Numbered from the stretch's first letter, positions 47,401 through 61,375 are shown. The stretch: 64,000 nucleotides of DNA from Physcomitrium patens (GCF_000002425.4 NC_037258.1:5180444-5244443), one strand, 5' to 3'. Notes: generated from the sequence alone by a model not told the origin. Program-made: numbers and translations.

Positions 47401-49589
47401 AAATGCTATCTTATTAAATAATATACACTACGACTAGTTATCTCAATCCACAATTGTTCTATTCCTACCAAGCCTTTATTACCTTGGTTTCAAAAAGACT
47501 TAATTGTTGTTATCAATTGTTTATGGTGGAAGGAAAGAAAAGTTGGTTGTAAATCATTAAATTAACTCATTAATGTATTTAAATACAAAAAAATACTTAT
47601 GGTACTTTAAATCACTAGTTTAGAGAATTAATATAAGAATTCTGAAATAAATAGCAACTAATAGAATTGCAATGGCTAGAATAGATTTCTTGCAATTTTT
47701 ATAGGAAAAGAATTCTAAAATAAATAGTCCCTCTTAAATTTAGCTAATATAAATCTTAATTTGATAGTATTAGTTTTTAATACTATTAAAATATTTAAAT
47801 TAAGTTAGAAGTGGAGGCAAAATCTTTAATTCAAAATATTCAATGAGAAATTAGAAAAAAAAGAAACAAAAGAAAAAAGAATTTGAAGAAAGAAGAGAAG
47901 GAAAAATAAATAAATAAATAAATAAATAAAATCATCTTATTTGCTAGAATTCCTATAATAAGAGTGAAATTCCATAATTTTAAGAAAGAACTACCATGGT
48001 CTACCAAAGTATGCCTTAGATTATTATTATTATTATTATTATTATTATTTATTGGATGAAAAGTCCAGCTCTAATTGCAATGGTTTTTTTTCTCTCTTTA
48101 TGTTGGTTTTTGTAAGCAAAAAAGTAATGCTTTGGCTTGAAGTGACCATTGTGGTTTCACTATTCTATATTTTTTTCATCAATGGTGCTTGTTGAGTGAC
48201 GATTGTTAGAATAGTTTAGTTGAATATTATAAAGATAGAGTTTGGCGGTTATTGGGCATGGAGGAACATTAACATTTTTTTCTATTCCTATTGAATTGTC
48301 ATATCTTTTTAGATTGTATGCTAGTTGAAGTTGTTTTAAAGACTAAGTTCATCTTTTTTTCCTCTTGTTCTAGTGTTGGCAGTCATGTAGGGCATTGCCT
48401 TTAGTTCCAAGTCATGTTGTCATAGTAATTAATGTAGTGTGTAGAAGAAGATTCTTATCTTTGTCAAACTTTGTGGATCTCTTTTAGATATTCAATAAAA
48501 GGTTGTGTATTGCTAAAATGTAATAAAGGATTTAATAGTGCCATATTCTAGCAATTGGATTGGGAGATCTTATTATTGCTACATTGAAGAATTTAAGCAT
48601 ATACAATTAAAGCCACTAGGTATCAACATTCACAGTAGGAGATAAGAATTGTGTAGATCAAAGTGTATTTTAAGACAATTGGATGTATTAAATAGAAGAT
48701 AGAATGAAAAATAAATTTAGGAAATAATGTTCATGAGCTTGCAAAGTATATTTGGCATAAAATTGATCTATCAAGGTAGCCATCCTAAAATTATAGTGGC
48801 AATGCAATGTATTTTTTTTTTTTTGAGTATTCATACTTAAGATGGTTAAATCAACTATGAGTAATTCAAAATTCATTTAAGTATAATTGAAGTTACAATT
48901 GCAACTTTAAGCATTGATGATATAATCAATTGTATATGAAGACAATGATAAAGAATAACAATGTTGTAATAATTAGATTAGATACTTAATCAAAAATTGA
49001 AATTTAATTGCTATAAGTAGTCTTCTATTTCCAGTATATTGAAATCTTTAATATGACTATTGAATCGCCATGAATTTTATACACACAACATGATTCCATC
49101 TCAATGATAGTATTTTAGATTTTTATAATATATGAAATAAAGATCTGATTTGTTAATATAGTACTAGGTAATTTACGGAAGGAATTTGTATCAAGAAACA
49201 TCATTATAACTAAAGAAGAACATATGAACAAGTTGGACTAAATAAAATTCCAATACAAGATTGATTCAATTTCCATAGCATCTTTTACAATAGCTAATCA
49301 ACCAATGATCATCTATAGTTAAGATCAACCTTTAACATTATATTATTTAGTAAGTGATGGCTTCAAAGGTGCAACTTTTGTATTTAGTCCCTCTTTTAGA
49401 AATTTGCTTAAAATTTTTGTCAAAAGAAATTATAATTAATTGTAACCAGTTAATGTTGTTCTAGTATTTGTGCATTGTATAGGTCATCAAATTATTTCAT
49501 TAGTTGTTTTAAGACAAAAGAATGCATGTAAAGTACCAAAATTATAATTTTTAGGTAAAGATGTGCTTAGAAGATGTTAAATAAAGGAG
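47401..49589. other. AT-rich spacer with simple repeats
   Basis: Holds (AAAT)n at 47,903-47,931 and (ATT)n at 48,020-48,049. No gene recognised. Confidence 0.6.
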
Positions 49590-50694
49590 AATAATATTAG
49601 TGGAGAAGAAATGGAGTCTTAGTGAGTCTTGAAAGCAAGTATCTTAATTGATTTAATATTTTTTTATTTATTATTGAATATTGAGGAATATTTACTAAAA
49701 TAAATATTATATTGGCCTTCTATCTATACATATTATTTATAAGAAAAAAATATAAATTTTAGTTAGTAGTTAGAAGAAGCATGAGAAAGAACCTCGTATC
49801 TTTTTAGTTAGTTATATAGAAAGTAGGATTTATAGTAGATTTAAATTTATTTTATTACTATAAAAATCATCAAGATAGGAAATTATATTTTTAAACTAGT
49901 ATTAATAATATAGAACCATTATAGGAATTTTATAATTTATTTAGAATTTATTTAGATTTTTTTAGGAATTTTTAGAGTAATTTCCAAGACTTTGGTAAAA
50001 ATGAGTTTTATCACCTTGGGAGCTATTATGAAGATATGAAGCAAGATTCGAAGGCCATGCAAGGTTCTTAGGCTAATATGGTATTTTTAAATACCAATTT
50101 GAAGTTAAAAATGCAAAAAAATAAATTTTATTAGTAGAAAATAGGAGGACTAGCAGCTAGTTTAGTCTTTGTAAGAAGGGAGGTGTACAAATTCCATATG
50201 GATTGTAGCACCTTGGATATAGATAGGAAGATAAGACTAAAGTCTCAAGGCCTCTTTAGACAACCTATATACACTACTTGTGAGCCTTGGTGAGGTTCGA
50301 ATGCTTGATCTCTCAAGCAAGTTACTCTTAAAGTAAAAATTATTTACTTAATTTTTTATTTATTTATTCGTTATTTTTCAAACCTTCATAACTTATTCAT
50401 CGTAACTCGGATTTATATGTTTTTTATACCATTGAAAAGATAAAAAATTAAATTTATAAAAATATAATTTTTAATTTATAAAATATAATTTTTTATTGAA
50501 TAAAAACTAAGTGAACAGACTGTGACTAGTTTTGTAGTGTATAATTATTTGATTGCACTTGTTCTACTTATTTTTTATTTTACTTCCTTTGTTCTTGTTC
50601 TTGTTTTTTTTACTTTCACTTCACACCACCTATTATAAGTAAGTCTTAATTGAGGCCATCTTGTAATTGGATTAAAGAGTAAATTTTACACTCA
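49590..50694. repeat. Diverged copy of the LTR found at 14,332-15,570
   Basis: Colinear match to 14,480-15,570 including ATGAAGCAAGATT, GTAGCACCTTGG, CTACTTGTGAGCCTTGGTGAGG and the end GGCCATCTTGTAATTG...ACACTCA. The first ~150 bp of the other copy is not evident. No target duplication found. Confidence 0.78.
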
Positions 50695-51989
50695 TGTATT
50701 AATATGAAAAAGTTAGTAGGTTAATATAAAGAATTAGCAATTAGATAATAAAGATTGATTGAATATATTGCAAGCCTCTTTATTTAGAAAATTAAGTAAT
50801 TGGGGCGAATAGAAGTTTCCAGAATGAAAGCCGTTACAAGAATATTTTTACATAAGAGTGAGATTTTAGCTTGATTGAATTTATAATTATTAGATGAATT
50901 TATTAAACAAAGATGAATTAAATTAAAATTAGATAAAAACCTTCGAATGAACTTAAGTTATATGTATATGATAAATTATGGATGAATATTACTTAGAATT
51001 GGATGGATTTTTGTTTATAGATGAAAAATTATTCTTAGATGAAAATTTGCCTTAGATAAATTTTTAATTTTTAATGGAAATTAATACTAGATGAAAATTA
51101 AAAATTAAATATGCATGAATTAAAACTTGACTCATATAAAAAATTATCTTTAAAGTATGTGGTTTGTGAATATTTAAATAATTTGTGTTGTTGATTTGGA
51201 GTATTAGAGTAGAAATTTAATTAGTTAGAGAAGTTAATATTTTTGGCAAGAAGTGGAAATAATTTTTATTAGATCTTTTTATAAGTTAAGTAGTGGTTAT
51301 GAATTAGAATAAATCACTTATTATGATGGTTATTTTATTCCACAATTGAAATATTATGAGACTTCTTAGACCATAAAGCACACATTAATTAAAAATTATT
51401 AGATTAATTAGATAATTAAATTATTATAAATTATAATAGACTTCCAACTAGTAGGAATTTATTTTAGTTTTTATTAAAGTTGAATCAAGGCTATCATTTA
51501 TTGTTAGCAAGGCTGCAATTATTGACACTTCATGATTGAAAATCAAGAGCATTGGAAGCCATGAAATAATACAATACTTTCCTTTTGTGCAATTCATCTA
51601 CATTATAGTCCTTACCAAGGTTGTTTTAAATATTATTGCAAAACCTCTAAGATAAAAAAAAATCTAAAGAATCAAATCATGTCTTTTAAATATAAGCCAA
51701 TATTATTAGTTATAATTAATTCTAAACTATATTGTATCTAATACAACAAGGTAATGAGAGCCAAAAAAAATTAATTAAAAAAAAAAGGCTAATCAACATC
51801 TTTGTAAACCTGCAATACTCTACAATATTATTAAGCAACAAACTAATCTAAAGTTGAGGTTTCAGATTTTTGTTCCTACATAATGTTATCAAAAAGAATA
51901 GCCAAGAAGGTCCTTATATTGTAGCTTAGAATTAAATAGTATTAGATTAAAATATAGATAAATTTGAATCTGAAGATATATAGAGCAAG
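50695..51989. other. AT-rich spacer, nothing recognised
   Basis: Decayed sequence with no domain-like frame. GATGAAAATT-like words recur at 51,020-51,110. Confidence 0.5.
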
Positions 51990-52050
<61 letters not shown>

Positions 52051-52057
52051 AACAACA
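51990..52057. repeat. Poly(A) followed by (CAA)n
   Basis: About 30 A residues run directly into about twelve CAA units with one interruption. Confidence 0.9.
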
Positions 52058-52159
52058 CTCTATTGTGTTGCAATCATATACAACAAATTTCTACAAGAAT
52101 AAAATTATAAAAAAAAATCTCGACCACCATAATTTAAATTGCAATAATAATCAACTACA

Positions 52160-53400
52160 TGATACAGATATATATTATAAAAAAACTTCCTAGAAGCTTC
52201 TTAGATGTAGCTTCATATTTATACATGTCTATAGGTGATTTATAGGTTAAAACTTGGTTAATAAGTTAGCCATATGTTGCACATATCAATAGGTTGTCAT
52301 ACAATCTAACGATTTGTCACACATATAAAAAACTTATCTTGTAAATTAAGACATGTGTCTCACAAATTAGACACATGTTAGAGGTCCTCTAGAACGTTGC
52401 TATGTAGTCGTGTGATAATACAATTATATGATGAAAAAATAAAAATATAGATGTTATTATAGAAGAGCCTAGCAAAAAGATGTGGTAGAAAAATAATGAT
52501 AAATAATAAAAAGATAGTAAAAAATTTAGTCTTAATGCTGTCTTTTGTAGAAGAAATTTTTATTTATTTTGTAGAAATATAAATAAGCCAAATCAAAGTA
52601 AATAAGATAAGAAATTAATATAGGTATTTTTAAAAAAAAGTTAGCAATAGATAAAAGAAAAACCTACATAAAATTACTAAAATTTGATATCTAAAGAAGA
52701 CTATTTATTAACTTGGATCAAAATCAGACCCTAAGGCACAAAACTATGCACCTACAACAACTTCAAGGATCTTTTGTAAATCAAAGAATGGAATTTGAAA
52801 GCAAACTTGAAGAAATATTTTTGAGAATTAGTTTCATATCATTTGAATTAACATTGAAAGTTTCAAGAATTTTCAAAATTAGTAATATTCTGAGTAGATT
52901 TAAATTTTGAGAAATAAAAATATATTTACAAATTTAAATATTTCTTGAAAATTATGGCATATGTACAAGTGAAATCTGGATAAATTATTATTGTGATTGT
53001 TGTTACTATATATGCAAAATTTGAGATCAATTGAATAGTTAGATTGAAGCATATGAAGGTTTTTGTAGGTTAGGTTTCAAAAATTTGAGATTTAGGATCA
53101 ACAAGTGATTTTGTAGCTCTTAAGTAGATAGTATATATAGAGTCAAGAGTAAAGCATTCTTAACTCTTATCAATTCTTTTCTTGCTTCTAGTCTAGTTTC
53201 AAGGATCTGTAATTTTTATGTCTTTTTTCATTAACCATTCTAATTTTTTTCAATACATATATTTTCTTATTTCTATTTTGTTATCTTATTTTAAGAAAAA
53301 TCTTACTTATTTTTTTTTCTTCATTGAATTTTTGTCTTTGATACTAGAAAGAGCTTCAATGCAACTATTGACAAACTTCAACCAACACAAGAATTTGTAT
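52160..53400. mobile_element. Chromovirus-family LTR split by dispersed repeat family C
   Basis: 52,160-about 52,410 matches the first part of the LTR family (GAAGCTTCTTAGATG, AAAAACTTATCTTGTAA, GAGGTCCTCTAGAACGTTGC). About 53,110-53,400 matches the rest (GCTCTTAAGTAGATAGTATATATAGAG, CTTATCAATTCTTTTCTTGC). The inserted ~700 bp is repeat family C, copy 2, colinear with 34,420-35,060. Confidence 0.7.
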
Positions 53401-53996
53401 TAAAATGATGATGTTGACTACTAAATCTTGAATAGCCTTGCAACTACAATGAAGAGAAAAATGAAATGGTACAAATAATTTCAACTTGGATTTGAATTAG
53501 GAAGCGTCATAATTTAAAATCCAACCACTATTTTTTTTTATTGTACCACCAATGATATAGAAGAAGAATCAGCAATAATTTCAAATCTCTATGTATCAAA
53601 GATTCTGCAACCAACAATTAAAATAAAAATAGAACCACAATAGAGAAGGTAAAAAAAACTAAAAGCTACACAAAGCTTCTTGCATTTTTTTCAATCACAC
53701 CATAATATTAGCTCACTATAGCCATTGTAACATAGTCCAATATACCAAAGAATGTAAGAGCATGAGCTCTCTATTCAAATTGCAACAAAAAAACAAGGAA
53801 AAGAATAATTAGAACAATCTAAATCTGATCTTTCCATTATTATTATTTAAAATTGAAGAGAGTAAATATTAGAAGAGCAAAATAAACTTCAAACTAAAAT
53901 CTATCAAAAATAATAGAGCTCTTATAACTATTTAAAATATATATATATATATAAAAAAAAAAAAAAAAAAAAAAAAATCCATAGCCCTAGATTCTT
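53401..53996. other. AT-rich spacer ending in a (TA)n-poly(A) run
   Basis: (TA)n followed by about 25 A at 53,937-53,977. No gene recognised. Confidence 0.6.
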
Positions 53997-54299
53997 TATT
54001 GAAGAAAAGAAGTCTAAAAGCTACAAACACTTAATATCAAGAAGGATTGTACTCTAAGAGAAGTGTGGAGAAAGATAATTCTTACTTCCAACATCCTTTA
54101 CTTATAAGTAGTGGTTTCCTTACCAACGAGGCAACTTCCATCCTTTTGATATTACATCCATTTCTACTTCATCCAATTAAATCTTATGTCCCATCATACT
54201 AACTTCTTTTAACTCTTTGCTACCTTTTGACTACTAGCAACATACTATGTTTAATCTCTATATAGTTGTAAGTAAGCAAGTACTTGCCGATCTTCAATA
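53997..54299 (-). repeat. 3' LTR of the minus-strand copia element
   Basis: Matches 57,456-57,758 closely; outer end TATTGAAGA, inner end TCTTCAATA. Confidence 0.88.
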
Positions 54300-54317
54300 T
54301 TCTCACTTTACTAATTT

Positions 54318-56892
54318 TCAAAAGGCTCTCAATCCTAATCTTTGTATTAACTCGTAATGTCTATCCTTCACTACTGCCTTTGTAAGCACATCTACAAGCA
54401 TGTCATTTGTAGCATAATAATTCATACCTATTATTCCATCTTCAATCTTTTCTTGTATGAAATGATACTGAATATCAATGTGCTTGGTGCTTGAATGGTG
54501 TATTTTTATTTTTATTTTTTGATTCTTGGTAAATGCAAGACATCCTTGATTGTCACACATAATTAGAGTTGCTTCTAACTGCACTAGTCTAATGTCTTCT
54601 AAGAGTTGTCTTATCCAACACGCCTCTATTGTACAATAACTTGCTGCCATGTACTTTGCTTCCATCGATGATCTTGCAATAGTAGATTGTCTCTTGCAAT
54701 TCCATGAAACAGCTCTTAATCTAATGAAGAAAATATATCCTATTATGGATCTTCTATCATTTGCATCTCTAGCCCAAACAACATCACAATAACCTTGCAA
54801 ATCAATGTTCTTACTATCGAGGCACAATTTGAAGTCTATTGTACCTTTTAAGTACCTCAATATCTTCTTTACTGTTGTCCAATGCAATGGTCCAGTCTTA
54901 GACATGTGTTAGCTTGTACCACACCCATTGCATCTCTTTTAGTCCTAAATATCCACTTACAACCAACACTAGATCAATTTGTTGAAAGAGGTATCAATTT
55001 CCATGTACCATTGTCCATAAAAGATTGGTACTCTTCTTCCATAGTCTTCTTCTAGTTGATTTCATCTTCACACTTCATAGTATCGTACAAAGACAATGGA
55101 TCAACAAGAAGAGCAATATTTGCATATTCTTCACTTATTTGAGAGAAGATGTGATCCTTCCACCATTCACCACATTGCCTTCTTTTTCTCAAAGGATATC
55201 TTCTTTCAATTGTAGAAGAACATTCACCTTGTTATACTCCATGTTCTTTTCCAATCTTCTTTTCTCTTAAATCTTATCATTTCTCATTCAATAGTTGGTA
55301 CTCTTCATCATTATCATCATTCCAATCTTCAACATAGCCAAGGTTTTGAGCATAAAGCATGCTCCTTGCCATCTCTACAATGGTTCGATTTGCCCTTTCA
55401 GCAACACCATTTTGTTGTGGAATGTATGAAATTATGGTTTGTATAGCAATTCCTTCATTCTTCAAATAAACATCAAATTGCTTAGACATATTCACATAAT
55501 ATGGCCCTTTATTGTTTAATGAATGCATCCTTCATATGCAAGTTTTTTTGTATTTTGGCTTATATTGCCAAGATCTAAGTCACTTACCATAGACTTAAGT
55601 TCTCTCATGCTCTTCACATTCAAATGGCCAAAGCGACAATGTCATATATTCAACTTGTCTTGATTTGATGTAAACTCAGCAAATGTGGCTACGTCCACTC
55701 CATTCACCTTCTTACAAATGAGGTAGTATAAATTTCTCTCTTTCAAGCCTTTGAAGACCTTGTCTCCACTCAATGTTCTTACAAAACATCCATTCATATC
55801 AAATTAAATTTTAAAACCTTTTATTATTAGTTTACTCACCAAAAGTAAGTTTTGCTTCATTTTAGACACATGTAGGACGTTTTTGAATCTCATCCTATTG
55901 GTTTGTCCATTCACAACCACCTCTACCATAATAGAACCAATTCCAATGGCTTCACATGTGCCACTATCTGCCAACACCATATTTGATGTTGGAATAGCCT
56001 CATAAGTGTCAAATAAACACTTATAAGATGTCATATACTTGGAACAACCTGAATCTATAATCTAACTTGACATGGCAGCCATAGAGGTCCCATTTGTTGC
56101 CGTGAATGCATAATCTTATCTTTCAAACTTATCTTGTACACTATTTGCATTCTCCTTCTCCATCTTTTTATCTTTATAGTAATTTCGAGCAAAATGGCCT
56201 ATTTTGCCACAAATGAAGTAAGATTTGATATTACCTCATTGATTTGGATAGTTGCCCTTGCCTTGATGTGAGTAGAGTGCTAAATCTTCACTTTGAGGCT
56301 CATTTTCTTTCTTCTTGGTTACTTAATGGACAAGTCTTGAAGTCACATAGTCCATTGTAAGTTCTTTTAGCTTAATGGACTCTAATGCCACAATAAAGTA
56401 GTTGTAGGATTCGGGAAGGTTCATTAGTAAGGTTATGACAATATCACTTTCTTCTAAAGGCTTATCAACAATTGCTAGTTGGTTTGCAAGAGCCTTTATC
56501 TTATTGACATGAGTCAAGAGGTCTTCACCTTCTTCCATCTTGCAAGTGAAGAACTTCCTCCTTTTATAGATGATGTTGGATAAGTTCTTGCTCTCATAGA
56601 TGTTGCAAAGAATCTTCTATGCTTCCGCTGATTCTTTGCAAGAGATAATGTGGGAGAATTTGGCTTCATCAACATTGGTTGTAATCAATCCAAAAGCCTT
56701 CTTTTTATGATGTTTGAATTCTTTCTTTTCCTTCATATCAGCATCTATGCTTGAAGCCTCTTCACTTTCATCTAAAATATCCCAAAGATCCAAAGATGCC
56801 AACAAAAGCTCCATTTTTACCTTCCAATAGTAGAAATTCTCACCTCTAAACTTCTCAATAACTCTCAATCCTTCACCTTCACTTAAAGCCAT
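54318..56892 (-). pseudogene. Copia gag-pol with internal deletions
   Basis: In coding order: gag ATG 56,892 (FRGENFYYWKVKMELLL, then NLPESYNYFIVALES to 56,323) with a TAG after SAEA that fits a Trp TGG; a CCHC knuckle near 56,205 whose outer cysteines read Tyr (YFICGKIGHFARNYY); protease IIDSGCSKYMTS at about 56,065-56,030 preceded by a TAG; GAG-pre-integrase CRFGHLNVKSMRELK (about 55,640-55,600); integrase end PQQNGVAERANRTIVEMAR (55,528-55,277, first catalytic Asp missing); RT start WKLIPL and VGCKWIFRTKRDA (about 55,000-54,940); then directly RNase H (54,905-54,318), with CDNQGCLAFTKN and MLVDVLTKAV. The RT YxDD region is deleted, so no active enzyme could be made. Confidence 0.88.
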
Positions 56893-57455
56893 GTCTAAGA
56901 AAGATTTGTATCAAAAAATATTGTAAGAAGAAGTCCTAATTCTTTCAAAATCAGCAAGAAAGTTTTGCTACTTTAAAATCGTAGAATTCTTCTTTGTGAA
57001 CAAACTAGTATTCTTACTCTCAAAAAAACTCTCAACTTCACTTTTAAGACTTCTCATAAGTTTGATGACCTATCTAAGTATCTCAAATCTGATTTGCCAC
57101 TCAAAAATCACTCTTATGCTCGCAAATCACCTCTATACACCATAACAGGCCTTTAAAGCACAATCAACAAGTTTAGGACATGAAACTATAAAGTTAAACC
57201 ACCAACGATCTATCTCAGAAATAGCACAATGCAAGTGTTCTATAACTTTGCTTTAAGATGGAAAATCAAACAGTAACACCAAAATGCTCTTAACCTCAAG
57301 TAAGAGCAAATCAAGATCTAGATCTAGATCTGAATCTGAAAGTTAGGTATCTCTAAATTCTAACATCAGCAACAACAATTTGATCTAATTCACACATCAA
57401 CAACTACTTCAAAGAACTTCAAAACACTCAAGCAAATGTGAGTGGGCCCATAATC

Positions 57456-57758
57456 TATTGAAGAAAAGAAGTCTAAAAGCTACAAACACTTAGCATTAGC
57501 AAGGATTGTACTTTAAGAGAAGTGTGGAGAAAGATAATTCTTACTTCCAACACTCTTTACTTATAAGTGGTGGTTTCCTTACCAACGAGGTAACTTCCAT
57601 TCTTTTGATATTACATCCATTTCTATTTCATCCAACTAAATCCTAGGTGCCACCATACTAACTTCCTTTAACTCTTTACTACCTTTTGGTTATTAGCAAC
57701 ATACTATGCTTAATCTCTATGTGGTTGTAACTAAGCAAGTACTTGCTGATCTTCAACA
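57456..57758 (-). repeat. 5' LTR of the minus-strand copia element
   Basis: Partner of 53,997-54,299; about 560 bp of leader separate it from the gag ATG at 56,892. The adjoining leader begins ATTATGGGCCCACTC on the minus strand, which is not a standard PBS. Confidence 0.88.
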
Positions 57759-57763
57759 TTCTT

Positions 57764-58215
57764 ATCAATGTTAATTCTTCAAAGGTGAGTATAGCTACAT
57801 GATATACTATATGTTATATGGTCTTTAAATATAACATTATATTTGTCTCTATATCTAATACAATATCTAGTATAGAATCTATATCCATACCTAATATGGT
57901 ATTTGACTCCATATAATATTAAAATTTTGACTATTTTAGAATTTGTTTTTCTTACTTTAAAGATATTTATAAGGATGATAAATTAATGTATCTAAGATCC
58001 CTTTTAAATTGAGAATTTCTACTAGATTTTTTTATTCTAATTGTATTTTCTCTACTAATACTACTTTGCCTTTATCTAGAATCTTCTAAACTAACCTTTA
58101 TCTAATAGTTACAAATTAGCACTCTAAATGCAACTTTTTTTTCTAAAACAAGAAGTACGTCAATTTGGTGACTTATATTTGATCTAAAAAAATTATTTTT
58201 AAAAATTTGCACTAA
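57764..58215. other. AT-rich spacer, nothing recognised
   Basis: Contains repeated ATATCTAATA and TATCTAGTAT words near 57,830-57,930. Confidence 0.5.
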
Positions 58216-58219
58216 AATC

Positions 58220-58440
58220 AACTTAAAATTAGATATTTAGGCTATAAGTTCTTTAGTCTTTATGAGTATATATAAAACCTTCTTGGTAGTTATAATACAT
58301 AGAGGCAAGAATGAAGTCATCTTTATTCTTATCAATGTCTTTTTTATATTCTAATCTTGATTCAAGCCTCTATAGTTTCTTTATAATTAACATCAGCCAT
58401 TCTAATTCTTTATTATTTTATATCTAATTCTTCTTTTTTT
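58220..58440. repeat. Fragment of the chromovirus-family LTR (3' half)
   Basis: Shared words AAACCTTCTTGG, AGAGGCAAGAATGAAG, TATTCTTATCAATG and AACATCAGCCATTCTAATT match 36,300-36,420. Confidence 0.65.
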
Positions 58441-59789
58441 ACTTTCTTCCTTCTTTAATAAGGAATGAATGTATTATTTTTTTAATTGAATTTAAATTCA
58501 CATGTTTAATAATTTGATAAGACAAACATATATAATATCAAAGCTTAATCTTCTTCAAGAAGAAAATATTACTTTTTTTCTTTTAAAAATATCAAAGTAC
58601 TTTAAAAATTATAAATTATCTTCTATTGAGCCAATAATATTTTTGCAATACTTCTTTATTTATTTTATTTTTTTGTGTAGAAATTTTCAAATCTTATAAA
58701 TACATAAAATATAATAGAAATGAAGAATACTATAGTATAGTCATAAGAACAAATAAAAGATTTGATATTTACTATAAATATATTTTTTTAACAATGTCAA
58801 TAAATATTGAAAGAATTTAATTATAAAGGCATAAAGATGATAAGTGTTTTTTCAATTTATACAATTTTTACAATTATTTAAAGATGATAAGTATTTTTTA
58901 AGATATTTATATAATTTTATATATTAGAAAATTGAAATTCATTATTTTTTAAAAATTAAATGATATTAGTTATAAACTTTAAGGATCCATCAATCAAATA
59001 AAATTTATTATTCAATTCCAATATCTTAACCATCTTAAATTTTATTTCTGTGATTATTTAAATTTATGATATAAAATAAATATAAAAATTAAATCATATC
59101 AAAACAATAATAGAATAAAAATAATTAGAATTGAATAAAAAATTAAAAATAAATTTATTTATTCTAAATTTAACTTAAATCTTTCAAATCAAATTTAGAA
59201 AAAATTAATTAGTAGATTTTTTTCAGTTCTTATCATTTTCAAAACAAAAAGATTCTATATTGGATAACTTTGATGAATTTTTAGTAGGATTTTACTGATG
59301 TATGCAAAATAAGATGCAAATTATAAAACATCAAATAATATTTTTATTTTTATCATATTTTTAATAATTATTAATTAAGAAACATAAGACTAATACTTCA
59401 TGATTGTTTTTTTTTTATAACCTTCATCAACTATATATACTTTTTTTTCCAATGATTAATTAATTTTTTTTTTTTTTTTTTATCACCCCTTTTATTGCAA
59501 AGTTTTTGTGTACTTGGAAGTATTGACCCAATTAATGAAATCACTACATCATTGTTAGTCTAATGATGTAGTGAAACCATATGAGACTCGAATTATGTTT
59601 ATAGTTTTAGAAAATCAATTTTTCAACAAAAAAAACTATGATATTCCATAGCCATCACTCTACAGTACATATGCAATTTTGGATTAAGCCACTACCATCT
59701 TTTTTAAAATAATATATTCCTTCATATCTACTTATGTTGTTAATCCTCAAAATATTACTTGTTCTTAAAGGAAATGATTCTTGAATCTT

Positions 59790-59822
<33 letters not shown>

Positions 59823-61088
59823 CTACTTCCAAAACCTTTTATTCTTTCAAAAAATAAATGAAAGTGTATAGCAGTAAAACACATTGTTTTAGACATGAGC
59901 TTTGTGCATGAAGCAACAAAAAGTCATAATGGCTTTTCTAACTATTTCATTACTTACAAGTTCTTCAAATTCAATAGAATGGAAATCAATAGGTAAGAAA
60001 AGTCCTTCTTAACAATATTTAGAACTATATCTCTTTACAATTGCTTCATTAAAAGAATTTGGACTTAATATTTTTAAAAACCAAATATTACATATTTTTG
60101 GTTTTTGAAAATCCAAATATTATGGATTATTCAAAATATCACATCTTTAAATATCATCATTTAAATTTTATTACCCCTTTAAAGTTTTTGAAGTATCATT
60201 TGATATTTTGGTGATTTAAAAAAGTCAAAGAGCAATATACTATGGATTCATTGAAAGAAGACAATTAAGGCAAGCATTGCAATTTTTGATACCTCATCAA
60301 CCTCTCTTATAATATTTGGATTTCAAAATCATCCACCTCGTAAGGTACATGATTTTGAAGTATCAAGTGATATTTTGAAATATAACATAATACTTTGAGA
60401 TATCATCACTGTTAAAGTATCATCCAAAAATCTTAAGTTTGGATCTCTTTATTTAACCAATCTGCCCTTTCTGCACTTAATGTACTAAATAACACAAGAA
60501 CCTCTAATTGTAGCAGTTATTTATTATTTCAATATCCAATCACTTCTTTATTGAGCTAAAAACAAGATACCGGCAACAAATTAGTCAGTAGCAAATCTAT
60601 CCACTGAGATACAGCCTTCACTGCAATTGACTGTCAACTACAACATTAAAACTACTAGTCGACTAATTCATCGACAATCCAGAGATAAATCTACCAATAG
60701 CAAAATTAGCTAAAATTTATAAAATTAAAAAATATTAATTATAGTAGTTTAAATTAAAACTCTGTGGTTTTTTTCAATTATTTATTTACATATCATATAT
60801 GATAATTAATTATAAAAATAATATAAAATATAATTTTTTTTTATGTTTATAAATATTAAGTTTTATTTGATTAGATTTGAATTAAGTAAATATTATACTT
60901 ATATAATTAATATTAGATAATAAAATTAAATTATTTTAGAACATTTTTTCTCAAAATTTTGGTTTAATATATTTAATTTTAAGTGCTTAAAATTTGAGAT
61001 CTTTTTTATTATGATAATTATATTTTTTATCATTTAGAAAATTTAATAATACCTATTATAGATTCAAAAATATTTATATGCATAAAAT

Positions 61089-61130
<42 letters not shown>

Positions 61131-61250
61131 TAATTAATTAAAAATTTAAGAATAAAATTTATTTAATGGTGCATATTTAATAACTTCTAATTTTTATTAA
61201 TTTATTGGTTTTTATTGAATTTTATTAATTAATAGAGAAAACTAATAGAA
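58441..61250. other. AT-rich spacer with homopolymer runs
   Basis: Poly(T) of about 30 at 59,792-59,821 and (TA)n at 61,090-61,127. No gene recognised. Around 60,100-60,420 phrases such as GATATTTTG and AAGTATCA recur irregularly. Confidence 0.6.
61090..61127. repeat. (TA)n microsatellite
   Basis: About eighteen TA units. Confidence 0.9.
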
Positions 61251-61366
61251 GCCAAGTGACTAACAAATCCATGTTGCTATATGTGATTAGGCAAGATAAG
61301 GCTATATAGCCAATAGATCCATGAAATTATATGTGATTGGACAAATCAAGGCCACATGGCTACTTC
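61251..61366. repeat. Diverged ~58-bp tandem duplication
   Basis: GCCAAGTGACTAAC...ATATGTGATTAGG... and GCCAATAG...ATATGTGATTGG... start 58 bp apart; the second unit lacks 8 bp. Confidence 0.6.
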
Positions 61367-61375
61367 AATAAGATT

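Larger units (their letters stand above)
53997..57758 (-). mobile_element. Ty1/copia element with deleted RT core
   Basis: Minus-strand element flanked by 303-bp LTRs (53,997-54,299 and 57,456-57,758) and the 5-bp target duplication TTCTT (53,992-53,996 and 57,759-57,763). LTR ends are decayed TGTTGAAGA...TCTTCAACA: left ends read TATTGAAGA in both. At 3.76 kb it is shorter than a normal ~4.8-kb copia because part of integrase and most of RT are gone. It is the best preserved copia in the window. Confidence 0.9.
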
